Origin: Lithospermum erythrorhizon
Taxonomy: Eukaryota > Streptophyta > Magnoliopsida > Boraginales > Boraginaceae
Direction: 5' to 3'
DNA length: 64,000 bases
NCBI GenBank assembly: GCA_019722365.1
Contig: JADFUC010002075.1
Location: forward strand, 124,001 to 188,000
The notes under the pieces are model-generated. The model had not been told where the DNA came from. It did no database searches and was given only the letters and a program-made list of their open reading frames with translations. The position numbers and the translations under genes were made by a program. Within the stretch, counting starts at the first letter, position 1; every line of letters starts with the position of its first letter. Shown here piece by piece: positions 1-11,800 of the stretch.

Positions 1-789
1 GCAGCATCAGGACAAACAAGTACGATCTCTTCATCTAATTAACTCATTTGATAAAATAATATTATGGCTGATCTACTCGTACCTAAAAGAAAAACTAGCT
101 TTTATATAAGTGAGATATTCTATCATAATTTTAGATTTATATAAATCAAACCAAGCTTTATCCCACTAAGTAGGGTCGGCTAATTTTAGATTTATATATT
201 TTTATTAGTTAGTTTCTTTGTAATACTAGAATTATTTATATAATTCAGTTAATGAGAACGTCCAAGGCTCAGTGAATAAATATAACGCTGCCACTAGATT
301 TTTTCTTTGTGAATTCATCGATCCTCTAATCACAATCTTACATAGAAATATAAATTGTGACCAAGTGGATTTAGCTAGTGGGCTTGGAGTAGTTAGAACC
401 GATCTGCCATCTATTTATTGTTGCTTAAGATTTTGTATTAACTGAAGATTAATTAGTCGTTGATGCAAGAAATATTGATTCTTCAGGTCAATACGCCTTG
501 GGATATGGATCACTCATGCGTGTAGGCATCGCTGTGTTAGCTTTGGTTTTGTGCACTACAAATATGTCCCCGAATTAGGCTATTGAAACGAGAATGTCTG
601 CAGAAATCATTTGAAGATGCAATAAAAACCTCTCCTGATCTGTATATTATATATAGTACTACATAGAAACACGACGCCTGAGTGGAAATTACACTCGGAG
701 GTGATGATGTATAATTTAAAATGTCTGTAGTAGGTATTCATCATTCTTGAATTGATGTGCTAAATTTGTTCCAAGTAGGTAAAGCATAT
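1..789. other. Intergenic, no gene seen
   Basis: AT-rich sequence with stops in all frames. The only structure I see is a short SINE-3'-end-like fragment near position 143-183, listed separately. Confidence 0.6.
143..183 (+). repeat. Degenerate SINE 3'-end-like fragment
   Basis: Contains the core CCCACTAAGTAGGGTCGGCT preceded by AAACCAAGC. Two relatives with the same layout lie at 3087-3143 and 5551-5590. This CCCACTAAGTGGGGTCGGC-type motif is common in plant tRNA-derived SINEs. The family name is not certain; the similarity of the three copies is visible directly. Confidence 0.4.
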
Positions 790-921
790 GTGGTTTATTG
801 AATTGATTTTTTTTTTTAAAATCCATCCACCGCCCCCTTACAATGAGAATCGAACCCAGGACCTCTAAGTCACTGAAAGGCCTCTTAACCACTAGGCCGT
901 TCGATGTTCTCGTGGTTTATT
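790..921 (-). mobile_element. tRNA-derived SINE with 10-bp target-site duplication
   Basis: Read on the minus strand, the element starts near 911 and ends in an A-tail seen as a run of 11 T at 807-817. It carries a Pol III A-box-like GGCCTAGTGGTTAAG near the head and a B box GGGTTCGATTC (848-858 on plus). The flanks carry the identical 10-mer GTGGTTTATT at 790-799 and 912-921, a direct target-site duplication. About 105 bp of body makes it a short SINE. An intact duplication suggests fairly recent insertion. It could be mistaken for a tRNA gene, but there is no cloverleaf and it has a poly(A) tail. Confidence 0.82.
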
Positions 922-2889
922 TAAGTGATTAGTTACTACTAGAATTCACCAAAGCTCCAATCCTTCCCCTGCATATTTAAGAGTTTGATTCTTATTACTT
1001 TGGTATATTTTCTTATAACTAAATTTAATTTTTAACATATAAAGATGTCATGGATTAATATTAGTTGGAGACATTTGATTCATGAGTTTGGGCTTCAACA
1101 ACATTTGAAAGGGCATCATTGATTTCAATGGATTCTATATAAATCATAACTAACCAACCTTGTTAATTATTGTGTCATGTTTCCATCCTTTCTTCCTTGA
1201 ACGCTTCTTTGATGCTCATATTTTTATGCTCTAGGATTACTAGATTTCGATTATCTGTTTGATTCTGCATTACACATATTGAATAGTTGTTCCGTTAGCC
1301 ATTCTTTATGACATTCGTATATAAATTAAGCGAAAAGCTCAAAGAATAAAAAAGTCAAGATTGGTAACGTAGACGTATAATTAATTTAAACAATATCAAT
1401 TGCTAAGGCTAATTTAAAGAGAAAAAATAGAAGCTGGAAAAGACAATGAAATGTAAAAATATTATTTATTTACTAAAACGATAACCATTTAAAAACAAAT
1501 TTATTCGATTAAACTCACAATTAAAAAAAAAACGGAGGGAGTATATTCCTATATAATCAAGTTGACCTTCCTATCATTCATTTCTGGATTCGTAAGATAA
1601 TGACTATAGTTGAGTTACAACCGAACATTGCTCAAATTCCTAATTTGGGACAAATTTATAGAATAGAGTGTATGTTAAAGTGGATATAAATTGTGTATCT
1701 TGCTGTATAATCTACTTAAACGTGTGGCTAACTTGATATAAACGGTGTATCTTGCTGTATAATCTACTTAAACGTGTATAACTTGATTGATACTCTCTCC
1801 ATTGCCTTTTAATTGTCTTTCTAATTCATTTGTATATGATTAATAAAATAAAAGAATCAAAAAAATACATTTAAAATTTAAAATGCCAATTAATCAAAAT
1901 GTGAGTAATGGCTTGGCTGAGCATCAATTTAATAATAAAAAAGTAGCTAAAAAATATAGTCGAAAACGATAATTTAATAATAAAAAGAGTCAAAAAGAAT
2001 ATGCAATACATGCTATAAAAGTTGTTAGAATTGATCAATAACTAAAAAATTATGTTAAATTTTGAACATTTGATCAAGTTGTGTTTTCGGGCTGAATTGA
2101 TGTGTGTTTGTTAAACCTTTTGTGTTAGCATATCGTTCTCTAACATTCAATCATTACAACTTAACTGTAATCTTAACAGTTTAATTATTGGGTAAAGGAT
2201 CAATCTAGAGAAATTGATAAAAATGGTTAATAAGTTAGAAAGTCCATTATACTTCCGCTAAAACCTAATTCGCCCGTCCTAGTAAGTTGTCATATAAAAG
2301 CCCCTCCTCTTAGGTTGTCATATAAAAAAACATCTTTATATAGAACAATTGATTCTCTAGCTCAAAATAGTTACTAATTTAGATTCTAATAATTAGATCA
2401 AGATGAAAAGATTGATTGAATGTGTAATTCATAATTATGTATTTAACTATAAATACTCCGTATAAAAAAAATTGCTGTAGTGTATGGGGCAATGAGGGAA
2501 ATGAGCTTGTAATGTATTAGGCAAGTACTGTTATTAAAGTCATTTTTTGAGAGAAGAAACAATGTCCATTGCCTGATTGTTAAGTGCAAAACTATTACAA
2601 ACAACAAACCAAAACACTATTAATCATGATATTAATAATACATGTGGTCAAGCCTTTTCAATTTAAATCTATATCTAATGACAAAAAATTTCAAGAGTGC
2701 TGTTAGCATTTAGTCCAGTGCCAAATAGAATTTGCCTTTCTAAGAATAGCTAGAATGCTGAGGCTTACCAGAGCGATTTGCTCCCGTTTCCCACCACCAT
2801 CTATGCATGCAAACACCCACATTGACACAACTTGTGTGGCATTGGGACTCTTCGAAAAGAAAAGTTCATTGGGGCAATGGCGTTGGGGA
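922..2889. other. Intergenic and 3' flank of HSP70-16, no gene seen
   Basis: AT-rich with no coding frame. It contains a tandem duplication (1683-1783) and an isolated Stowaway-type terminus, GGAGGGAG followed by TA at 1534-1543, with no partner end that I could pair confidently. The 3' UTR of the minus-strand HSP70-16-like gene must lie in the upper part of this stretch. Confidence 0.55.
1683..1783. repeat. Direct tandem duplication, about 50-bp unit
   Basis: Two adjacent copies (about 1683-1734 and 1735-1783) share GTGTATCTTGCTGTATAATC followed by TACTTAAACGTGT, with minor differences between copies. No coding potential. A local replication-slippage duplication. Confidence 0.7.
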
Positions 2890-5800
2890 CTAATCAACCC
2901 GCATATTGTCCTCCCTATTGTTTCCTGTGCCCGAGTCCCCACCATCCTCGGGTCTTGGCCTCCGGGAAGGAGAAGACTTGGATCTCATTATATGCTTGCA
3001 CATTCTGGAAATTCAGAAATGATATCAGTATCTGAAAATGATAATGGTATCTGAAAATGGCAAAATATTGAAAAATATGTGTAGCTAAAATGAACCGAAC
3101 TAAACATAAATGAGCCTTTTTCCATTAAGTGAGGTCAGCTATACATATATAACCACTCAATTAGACTCTAATTCAGCCAGAGCCCTCCCTCAAGTCCCTC
3201 TACTCTAGGTTCATCGCAGTTTCATATGTGCAGTTAACATGCCCAAGTAATACTACGTTTCCTCTTGTTATTTAATGCTTCATAAAAGCAAAACTTCCTT
3301 TTCTGTTATGCAAACTATATACTCCTATTTCAATGCCTGACACAAGATATTTCAGTTGATAGCAAGTATAACAATTAACTTCATATTCATTTTATAGCAG
3401 GTATAGAAATATCACCATGGACAACCAGGGAGAGATTATTTCCAAGGCATGAACAAGGTAAAAAGTGTACAAGAGTGTCTTGTACACTTTTGCCTTGGAA
3501 ATAGGCTTGGCCAGACAACAGTTGTGTTTCAAGTAACATATTTTTCAACTACATCTCTTATCAATGCACAACATGACTGACTTGTCAATAATCATATGAA
3601 CAACTGCACAACTGCTATTGGAACTGTTAGTACCTTAACCGGAAAATAAAGAAGTTAAAATCGAGAAGTCAACAGTATTTTGATCAAGTAACCTCTTATA
3701 ACCCCTGCACTTCATTAAATTAGAACGCTGTCCCCTCTTATATAAAACAGACACCATGCCCCAAATGTTTCTACAGGTGAACCACCATTCCCAATCTGAC
3801 AATTACACTGTACATTTTTTTACAAAGAGATAACATCATCTATATTAAACTAAAGGACTGAATAAAAAAGGGGGTTTATAAATCATTTTAAACTTCATAA
3901 TGGCTGGAAGAATGACTATTATTATACATAGGCATAGTGCTGTATGTGTTTGTAATACTTTGGGTTGTTTCAGGTGTTGGAAATACATATATATATATAC
4001 ATCTATACATACACATACACACATGCCATAAATGATAAATTAGCACTTTGCAGACAATTGACTCTTCATCCTACTTCATGAAAAGAAATTGTCTCAAGGG
4101 ATTTATTCATCACATTCAAATACTTTAAGAGGCTTCCTCATACCCAAGGAAAAACATTGAGTGAAGGAATAGTGGTCGGGGTTATATTCTCTAGCTCTAG
4201 GATATATTGGAGTAAATCAAAATGGTTCATTACACTACTACCTACAGTTCTTATCTATTGTGACGTAGTAGATGGTCTTTGCAATTCATATTAGGTCAAC
4301 TCGGAAAAAGCCTTCCAGTTATAACAAAAATCCTTATATTTTGAGGCATTGTGGCATGTTTTTGTCATGGTGTCAATCCAATATTTTAGACAGGGAAGGG
4401 GCACATTTAATATCATACACAGGGGCTGTGATGTAATGTACAACATAAGTTCCTCATAAAATGCATTCTTACGCATCAAGTGCCTCAGTTTTCCGCTTAA
4501 TTTCTCCAGACCAAAGTACAGGATCAGCATGCTTAGGTAATGAGTCTTGCTGCTGGCTTTTCTCTCTGATCCATTCCTCTCCTTTCTTGCATTCACTAAT
4601 GACCTACAAAGAAATTTGAAAAGACCAAAGGATCAGAAAATATGTAAGTAAAAAGATAAGGATCAGAAAAGCAAGAAATACCAAGCTCGATTGCACTAAA
4701 GAAATGAACTCCATAGGAAAACAGTAATATCTTAGAAACTAAGATTATTATCATAACAGATAATTTTATTTACTATTTTTTTTATAGGAAATCAATCAGA
4801 AAACTCAAGATGATACCGCCTCTCTTTCGCTGGGTGAACATGATCCTGCAGCCATTCTGTACTCTGCAATATTGTTCCACAAATTTCGGGTAGCTTCTGC
4901 TCGAGCTTCTTCATCTTGATACCTTTGTTTAACAGGATCAACCATCTAAAAAAAACAGGGAACAAAGTGTAATTAAGAAAAAGTAAAATCTGAAGGATGG
5001 CTATGAAATTGTAAAGTACCTTTTTTAGATCTTCAAGTTTCTGGGTATAGACATTTTTTGACTCGTCATAACCATCATCATAAAGCCACTCTTCTGTTTG
5101 TTGCAGGTTAGCAGAGATTTTTTCCCGTTCTGGATCAGAGACAAAACTCCGATACGTATTCAGAAGCTGTTCACAGGCTTTTGTCAGTCCCACATCATGG
5201 CTTAATGACAAAAATGCAATCCAAGGGGATCAACTAATACAAAAATTAAATTACAAATTGGGGAATAATTTGTGTCCAAATGCCTTCATCATTAGCTATA
5301 GAATCTACACAATTCAGGATATTTAAGGAGTCTAGCCTCCATGTATCCGACCATCGATTCTACTGTTAATTAAAAATGGTGGAGGCATGAAAGAGTGTTG
5401 TTTGCATTTCTGACCACATTGTAATGTTCAGGGTGTTAGAGTGTTTAGTAGAATAAGCACAATTGTTTGGAGAATAATCAACTGGCTAGCATGAATACGA
5501 TAGAAAATTTCTCTTTGACTTTGCTTCGTACTGCATGCTATAAAATGGACATGAATCAAACCAAGCCTCAGCCCACTTAGTGGGCTTATAAATGGACCTT
5601 GACGTTCAATTATTTCTAAAACTGATCAGATATCATCCTACCCAAACGAGTTAAGACAAGTGAAATAGAAAATATAAGAAAATAAGAGCCGAGTGATAGC
5701 AAAAATTCATAGACCTGAACATTGAACTCATGCTTAAGATTGACTCAAACCTTGCCTTAACTATGTTGTCAAAATTACTTTCAAATTAAGCAGATCACAT

Positions 5801-8800
5801 TTGCCTGGACAGTCAAATTAAAGGGAACTAAGCTTCAGTAAACAGATTTAGTATTGAACTGTTTCTGATATTAGTATCACCGTAGATGTGTGTCGTTGCA
5901 TCCTTTCAATTATGTGTGCAGGTGGAGGGGTTGTGGTGGTTCAAGTCTTTGGGTTGGGGTGGAGAGAGAGACGAGAGAGAGATCAACAGAATACCTTATT
6001 TCTTGTATCATAGACATAAGATTCCAAAGAATTCTTCAGTTCTTTAGTTTGCTCCATGTTAACATCTTGCTGAACCAACTGAAGCTCCTTCTCTTTAGCC
6101 AGAAAGAACTCTTCCGCAGTCAACGCTCCGTTAACATTTTCGGTAATATGAATATCCAGTCTCCTGTTGGGCTTTCGCTGCCAAGACATAATGGAATCAA
6201 TGAGCAGGTAATTAACATGAGTAAAACAGATGGCTTAGGTTCCAATATAGGTGTTGAAGATCCAGAAATCCTGAACACAAGTAGGCTATATTGGGCATGA
6301 AGTGAGTGGGCAAGGGGAGTCGAATAATCCCATCTACATTTTTCTAATGGAGGAGGAAATGCTCCTCATGGCCCTCTCAACACGTACTTTCTACATTAGC
6401 ACAAAAAATCAAAACTGAGGCAGAGAACTCTTTGGTACTAGACAGAACTTATAGTACTGTTAAAACTAACAATACGAAAAGATAAGCTTGACCAGGACTC
6501 AATTGTCCTGCTGCATTTGGATTAAGATAATTATAGAATAGTACATCTTAGCATTAAGAAAGTATAAGTTTTCTTGTATGTTAGAAGACAGTATTTAATA
6601 AACTGAATGAGTTTAGAAAGAAGAAAAATAAAACCCCACAAGATACTAAAGATAGAAAAAAAATCAGTCATGTGAAAGATCAAGAATTGGAAGCCGCAAG
6701 GCCAATTACTTTCATGTGTTGGAGAATAAAATCAAATTAGTCAAACTTTAGGAGATCATGAAACACATATTAAATTTATCTTTTATATATTCTAGAGATT
6801 GTAGATAGGTCCAGTTATATTGACAAAAGCAATCGATAAAGTTAGGCACATCAAGAAGATTTAAAAATAAACTTCTCCCTCCATCCAACCTTAGTGGTTC
6901 TTAAGTTGTACAGTTCTTGGTCAAACTACTACTGGCCCCATCCCAAAATGCAAGAGTCATTTTCCTTTTGAGAAAATTACTATATAATGTCCTATTTGTG
7001 AAACAAAGAATTAGAGGTAATTTGAAACTAGAGAAAATTTAACTTTCTTAAATTTTGTACAAAAGTGAATATGAAGTATTTTTTTTTTGAAATCAAAATT
7101 ACTAGTAATGATAATGTCATGTGTTTAATGTAAAATTTATATTATGTGGTATTGTTTTGAAAGTAGTTTCCAGCAACTAGATAAAATTTGAAATATAAAA
7201 AACAAATCAATTTGGAATCAACTAGTTTCCGTTACCTATGGAGCCAAAGAATTTATATTCTATGTCTCTTGGATATAATGCAACAGATCAAAACGATTCA
7301 TTGCAGTACCTACACTTCTTATCTATTGTGAAGTAGATATAATGCAACAGATCAAAACAAATCAACTGTTAGGATCAATTCAAAAACAGCCTCTCTGCTA
7401 CCACATTGGTAATTCTATGTACAATCCGACCCTCTACCCAGCTTAGGAGGGAGCCTCTAAAGAGAGGTATTGGGGAGGTTATTGTTGTTGTATCACAACA
7501 TGTAATTCAATTACTGATAAAGGGTTATTTAGCTTGACCATAAACTACAACTGTAACAAGTAAAGTTGGAGAAAGGGAGTAAAAACTATCATGTCAATGT
7601 GAACTATTACTGTGACTACTGCTATAATATTTCGTCTTTGCATGATAATGATAGTAAACAACCATTATTAGTTGGAGACAAGTGAAAGGGCACATTAAAA
7701 CAGAAATCACAGATCCTTCAGATTAAAAATAATAAAAGTATAAATTCACATACAAAAACTGAGGATGAATGTTCAGGATGCACACTATTCTCGGAGCTTG
7801 GAGTATCATGGTTGGGCAGCTCCATATCCTCAGAATAAACGCCAGCATTGTCCTTCACTTGAGAATCATCAGCATGGTCTTCAATTACCTGAATGAATGT
7901 GAAAGGTTCGTCAAATTGGCATACCATATTTTTTACACACAAACATGCAATGTTCCGAAGGACATATTTTAACTTAACACTTACTGAAGCTGATTCTACA
8001 GTGATAATTCCATGAAGGTTCAGCTGAACTCTGACTTTAACCTTCACCTTCTTTGCATGAGATGCTGGGAATGGGCCAATCTAGAATATAGTAACGCACA
8101 TCAAATAGATCCAATCAAGAACATTCACAAGACAAGAAGATAGAATAACTTAATAGATAGTATCAGTAATGAAGGAGTTGCTATCTGGAATTGAGGATAA
8201 AGAAACAAAGGAGACCCTATACAGTTAGTACATAAAAAAAATTAGCTAACATTGCCTCAAATGAATTATGATAAATCCTACCACAAAACCAACTTAAATG
8301 AGCCATTTCCAGTAATATGATTTCACAGTACCTCCTCTAAATTATGAAACCTAATATTTTTGGAGAATCATTATATACTTTCTGAGGCACCGCATGTATT
8401 ACCAATATACTCCGTATTAATTTAGCACTTACGCTGTTAAGCATCAAAAGGTATTATGACATATTAATTTCTAAATGTGAACAAAAAACTAGTATCTAGA
8501 TATATAAGTAAAAAAAAGGTCCACAACAGCATTTCTGGAGTTATCAGTTGCTTACTACGCTTAAGAGTACAAACTGAAGAGAGGACAATTGACGACTTGA
8601 TCTGAACATAACAGTAGCAACATAAAATGAATATGTTCTTAGTGAAGGCAAAAAAACTTTACTCACTTTACAGGAAAGGAAACTATGATGCCGTTTTCAC
8701 AGCTCAATAGTTCAATTCAACTAATTGAAAGATTTCTCTGTGAAACTCCCAATTATACAAAGATACGGTATCATGTTGAAAAGGGTTGATTTTGCTATGA

Positions 8801-11800
8801 ACAGAAGTAGTGCCCATGGCAAAACTATTGTGAAACCTATAGCAAGCCATTGGTTATTGACTGAGTGAGTGGAGTAATATAGACTAGTTCTATAGGTAGA
8901 TCAGATAATTCAGCACTACAAGTACCTAACAGTTGCTCCCAGTTCATGTAAGATAGGTTAAACACTACAACAAAGTTCAATAGAAATTTCAGATTTGCAA
9001 TCACCATGAATTTGTATATATTGCTAAAACAACCTCATAAGTAAGTATATACCGTGAACCTGCTGATTTTAGTAGGCGAACAAGGAGGCAGCTCATCCTC
9101 ATTTGAGTAATAGGCTTCCATATGGAATGTAGTGGCCCTGTTCAACGTAAGCATCTTTATACTTGGAAAAGGATGGCCTTTTGGAAACAACATTCCATTT
9201 GGCAGTGAGCAGACTGGACCTTCTTGAAATGCAAATCCTATTGAATATGGAAATGAATCCTCAACCTGCAAAACACAAGATATACAAATTAGAAAAGTAT
9301 AAAGAAAATCAATTCTGAGAACAAATCCAAGTATCCATTAATCTTATATTTTATTACATATACTCCCTCTGTCTCTAAATAGATAATGTTTTAGACCTAA
9401 ATTGCTTGTATCACGATGTTTCTTCTTTTTACTTCTCTCTTTTAAAAGGAAGCATCTTTACGACACCAAAACAACTTTTAAGGTACTGATTTAAATATCT
9501 AATTGAGTATAAGTCTATAAGATGGTAAAGGTCATTTCAAATTAATTTTTGTACACTAGGATAAAACATAATTTATTAGAGACAGAGAGAGCAAAACAGG
9601 AATCTAAGTGACTATATAGAATACTCAATTTAGTGTTTTTATTTATTTGTGTTTAAATATCTATAAATATTTAAATCCAATCTAAGAAATAAAGCTATTC
9701 AGACAGATTCATGAAAGATTTGTTAGAATATAACAAAAGGGGGATTCGATAAACAATGTGAAAGTTCTCTGATTATCACAAGATGCAATCTTGGTCAATT
9801 CAGTATCATCATACCCTCTCATATATATCTCCTCAAAGGCTCAAACATGAAAGCTTGTACATCTTCATGTACCAAAGACAAAAAACGATCTTAAAAGGAA
9901 TTGAAGATATTAACAAATCTATTCAAAGACATAAAGGCTGAACAAAACAATAACTACAAGATATACTCTACAGTCGGGCCACATGATATACAGATGAAGT
10001 TTGGAAATCCAAATCTAGGTTCAATGACAAATGACAAAACAACCAGGTTAAGCAATTGGAACAGTAATTTGTACGTTCTCCATTTTCATCTGAATTTTCC
10101 GCAATACAACTGTATGATATATTCTCAATTTCTTGAAAAATGGATTGCAGTAAAACATAAAGATTTTTTATGTTTTTCTCATTATAGAGATCCCTTCTCT
10201 AATTACAATACTTTGTCAGCTTAGTTTCATATTACACTTTATGTAGAAAAAGAAACAAAAACTTAAAATTTATTTTCCTAATTAAACTCATATAATCCAA
10301 ACAGCATACGGTACTCAGTTTCGATATTAAATAGCACTTATTATGAAAAAAGATTAAATCCTAAATCGAGAATGCTTGATTGGTTTCTTCTTGCATTTGA
10401 TGACTTACACAACTTCAAATAATGTGAAATTGGTTTAAATGAGTGAAGATAGTTTACAATTTTACATGTTCAAAATAACCATGTCTCATATTTACAAAAG
10501 AACAATTTAAGATAAGCAATTCAAATAGAAGTCTACCATTCATTGTAATCTGGATGTATTGGGTCAGTGACTCTATATCTCATATTTGTAACATTTTCAT
10601 CTTGAACGGATGCTAAAAAATTCACTCTATTAGTTACTGCGGACCCAACTTCACTTTAATGAGCGAACATTATATGTTTTGTGTACAATAAGCCATACCT
10701 CATTTACCACCCGAATAATGGGATAGATGAAAACATTAACATGCAAACCCACACCAACTCGAAAGGACGTCTAATTTGAGGAAAAACAAAAATTGTACAT
10801 GAAAGACACTGATTACCGAGAAAGATTAAATGCCTACCACCATAACCATTAGACTGCAGTGTTAACAATTGGAAAATAAATAAGCAGCGAGCAGACTTAA
10901 GCAATAATTAAACCCACAGAGGCCCCGAATTTTCAACTATTATAAAATATATATCCAACTTTCTCAGATTCAAACCTGCAAGTAAAAACTTCTCTTTCTC
11001 AAGGCATTTTTCTAAATAGTGTTCTGGAATCTGGATGAAGCTTTAGTGTTTCAATATCTACATTTTTTATATATGTAAAGTTCGAAGCAATTAGAAACAA
11101 AATAATGGAGGTTAAATAGTGTTACCATATTGTGTAGTTTGATCAACCATCGAGTTACCACAATATGATACTAAGAGCTGGTGTAGTGGAGAACCTAATG
11201 CCTATTACATAGCTGCAAATGATGACTCATATAGGACATAAACAAACATGGATTTTTGAAATTAATACTAAAGGTCATCGTTATATATTGACCAGGAATT
11301 CTGTAATACTTGACCCAGACAATTTCTAAATATCAAGGAATCGACTGCACTGGCAGACATGAGGGAAAAATTATGGGTTTTGATTATTTGACTCAACCAT
11401 TGATAACGACACTCCAAATTTTCATTTTTACCTTTCCCTTTGCTTTATGGAAAGTTATATACAGTACAATTATGGACTTATAAATATGAAGAGTATAAAT
11501 CTAATTTAATACCAAAAGTGGAGTGTGGTTATCACTTGATGTAGTATAAAAATCAAAGACCAAAATTATACTCCGGTCATATTCAACCCAACACTTGTAT
11601 TCTTGTCTTACTCTGATCATTTCACTAAGTAGTTGTCTTATGAATAGCTTTAACATATAATCAATCATGATCTATCAAGCAACTAAAAACCATTCCCCTC
11701 AAATGGCAACGTACTTACTCGTAGATAAGACCAGATGAAACTGGGAAATATAGTATCAGATGAATAATTATATGAACAAAAGAATTTTGAGAATATCTGG

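Noticed and set aside
825..911. tRNA gene
   Set aside because: It has A and B boxes but no cloverleaf, has a poly(A) tail and target duplications, so it is a SINE.
2703..3054. ORFs on both strands around the HSP70-16 last exon
   Set aside because: Shadow frames. The true frame uses acceptor TTCCAG before 3004 and ends at the TAG at 2890-2892.
5890..6300. 136-codon ORF on plus
   Set aside because: Antisense to exon 5 of the HSP70-16-like gene and adjacent intron; begins with a non-ATG codon.
6872..6960. Second Stowaway MITE in HSP70-16 intron 4
   Set aside because: A CTCCCTCCATCC-like left end is present, but no matching inverted right end was found.
9901..10224. 107-codon ORF on plus
   Set aside because: It lies inside intron 1 of the HSP70-16-like gene on the other strand, is AT-rich, and has no recognisable domain.
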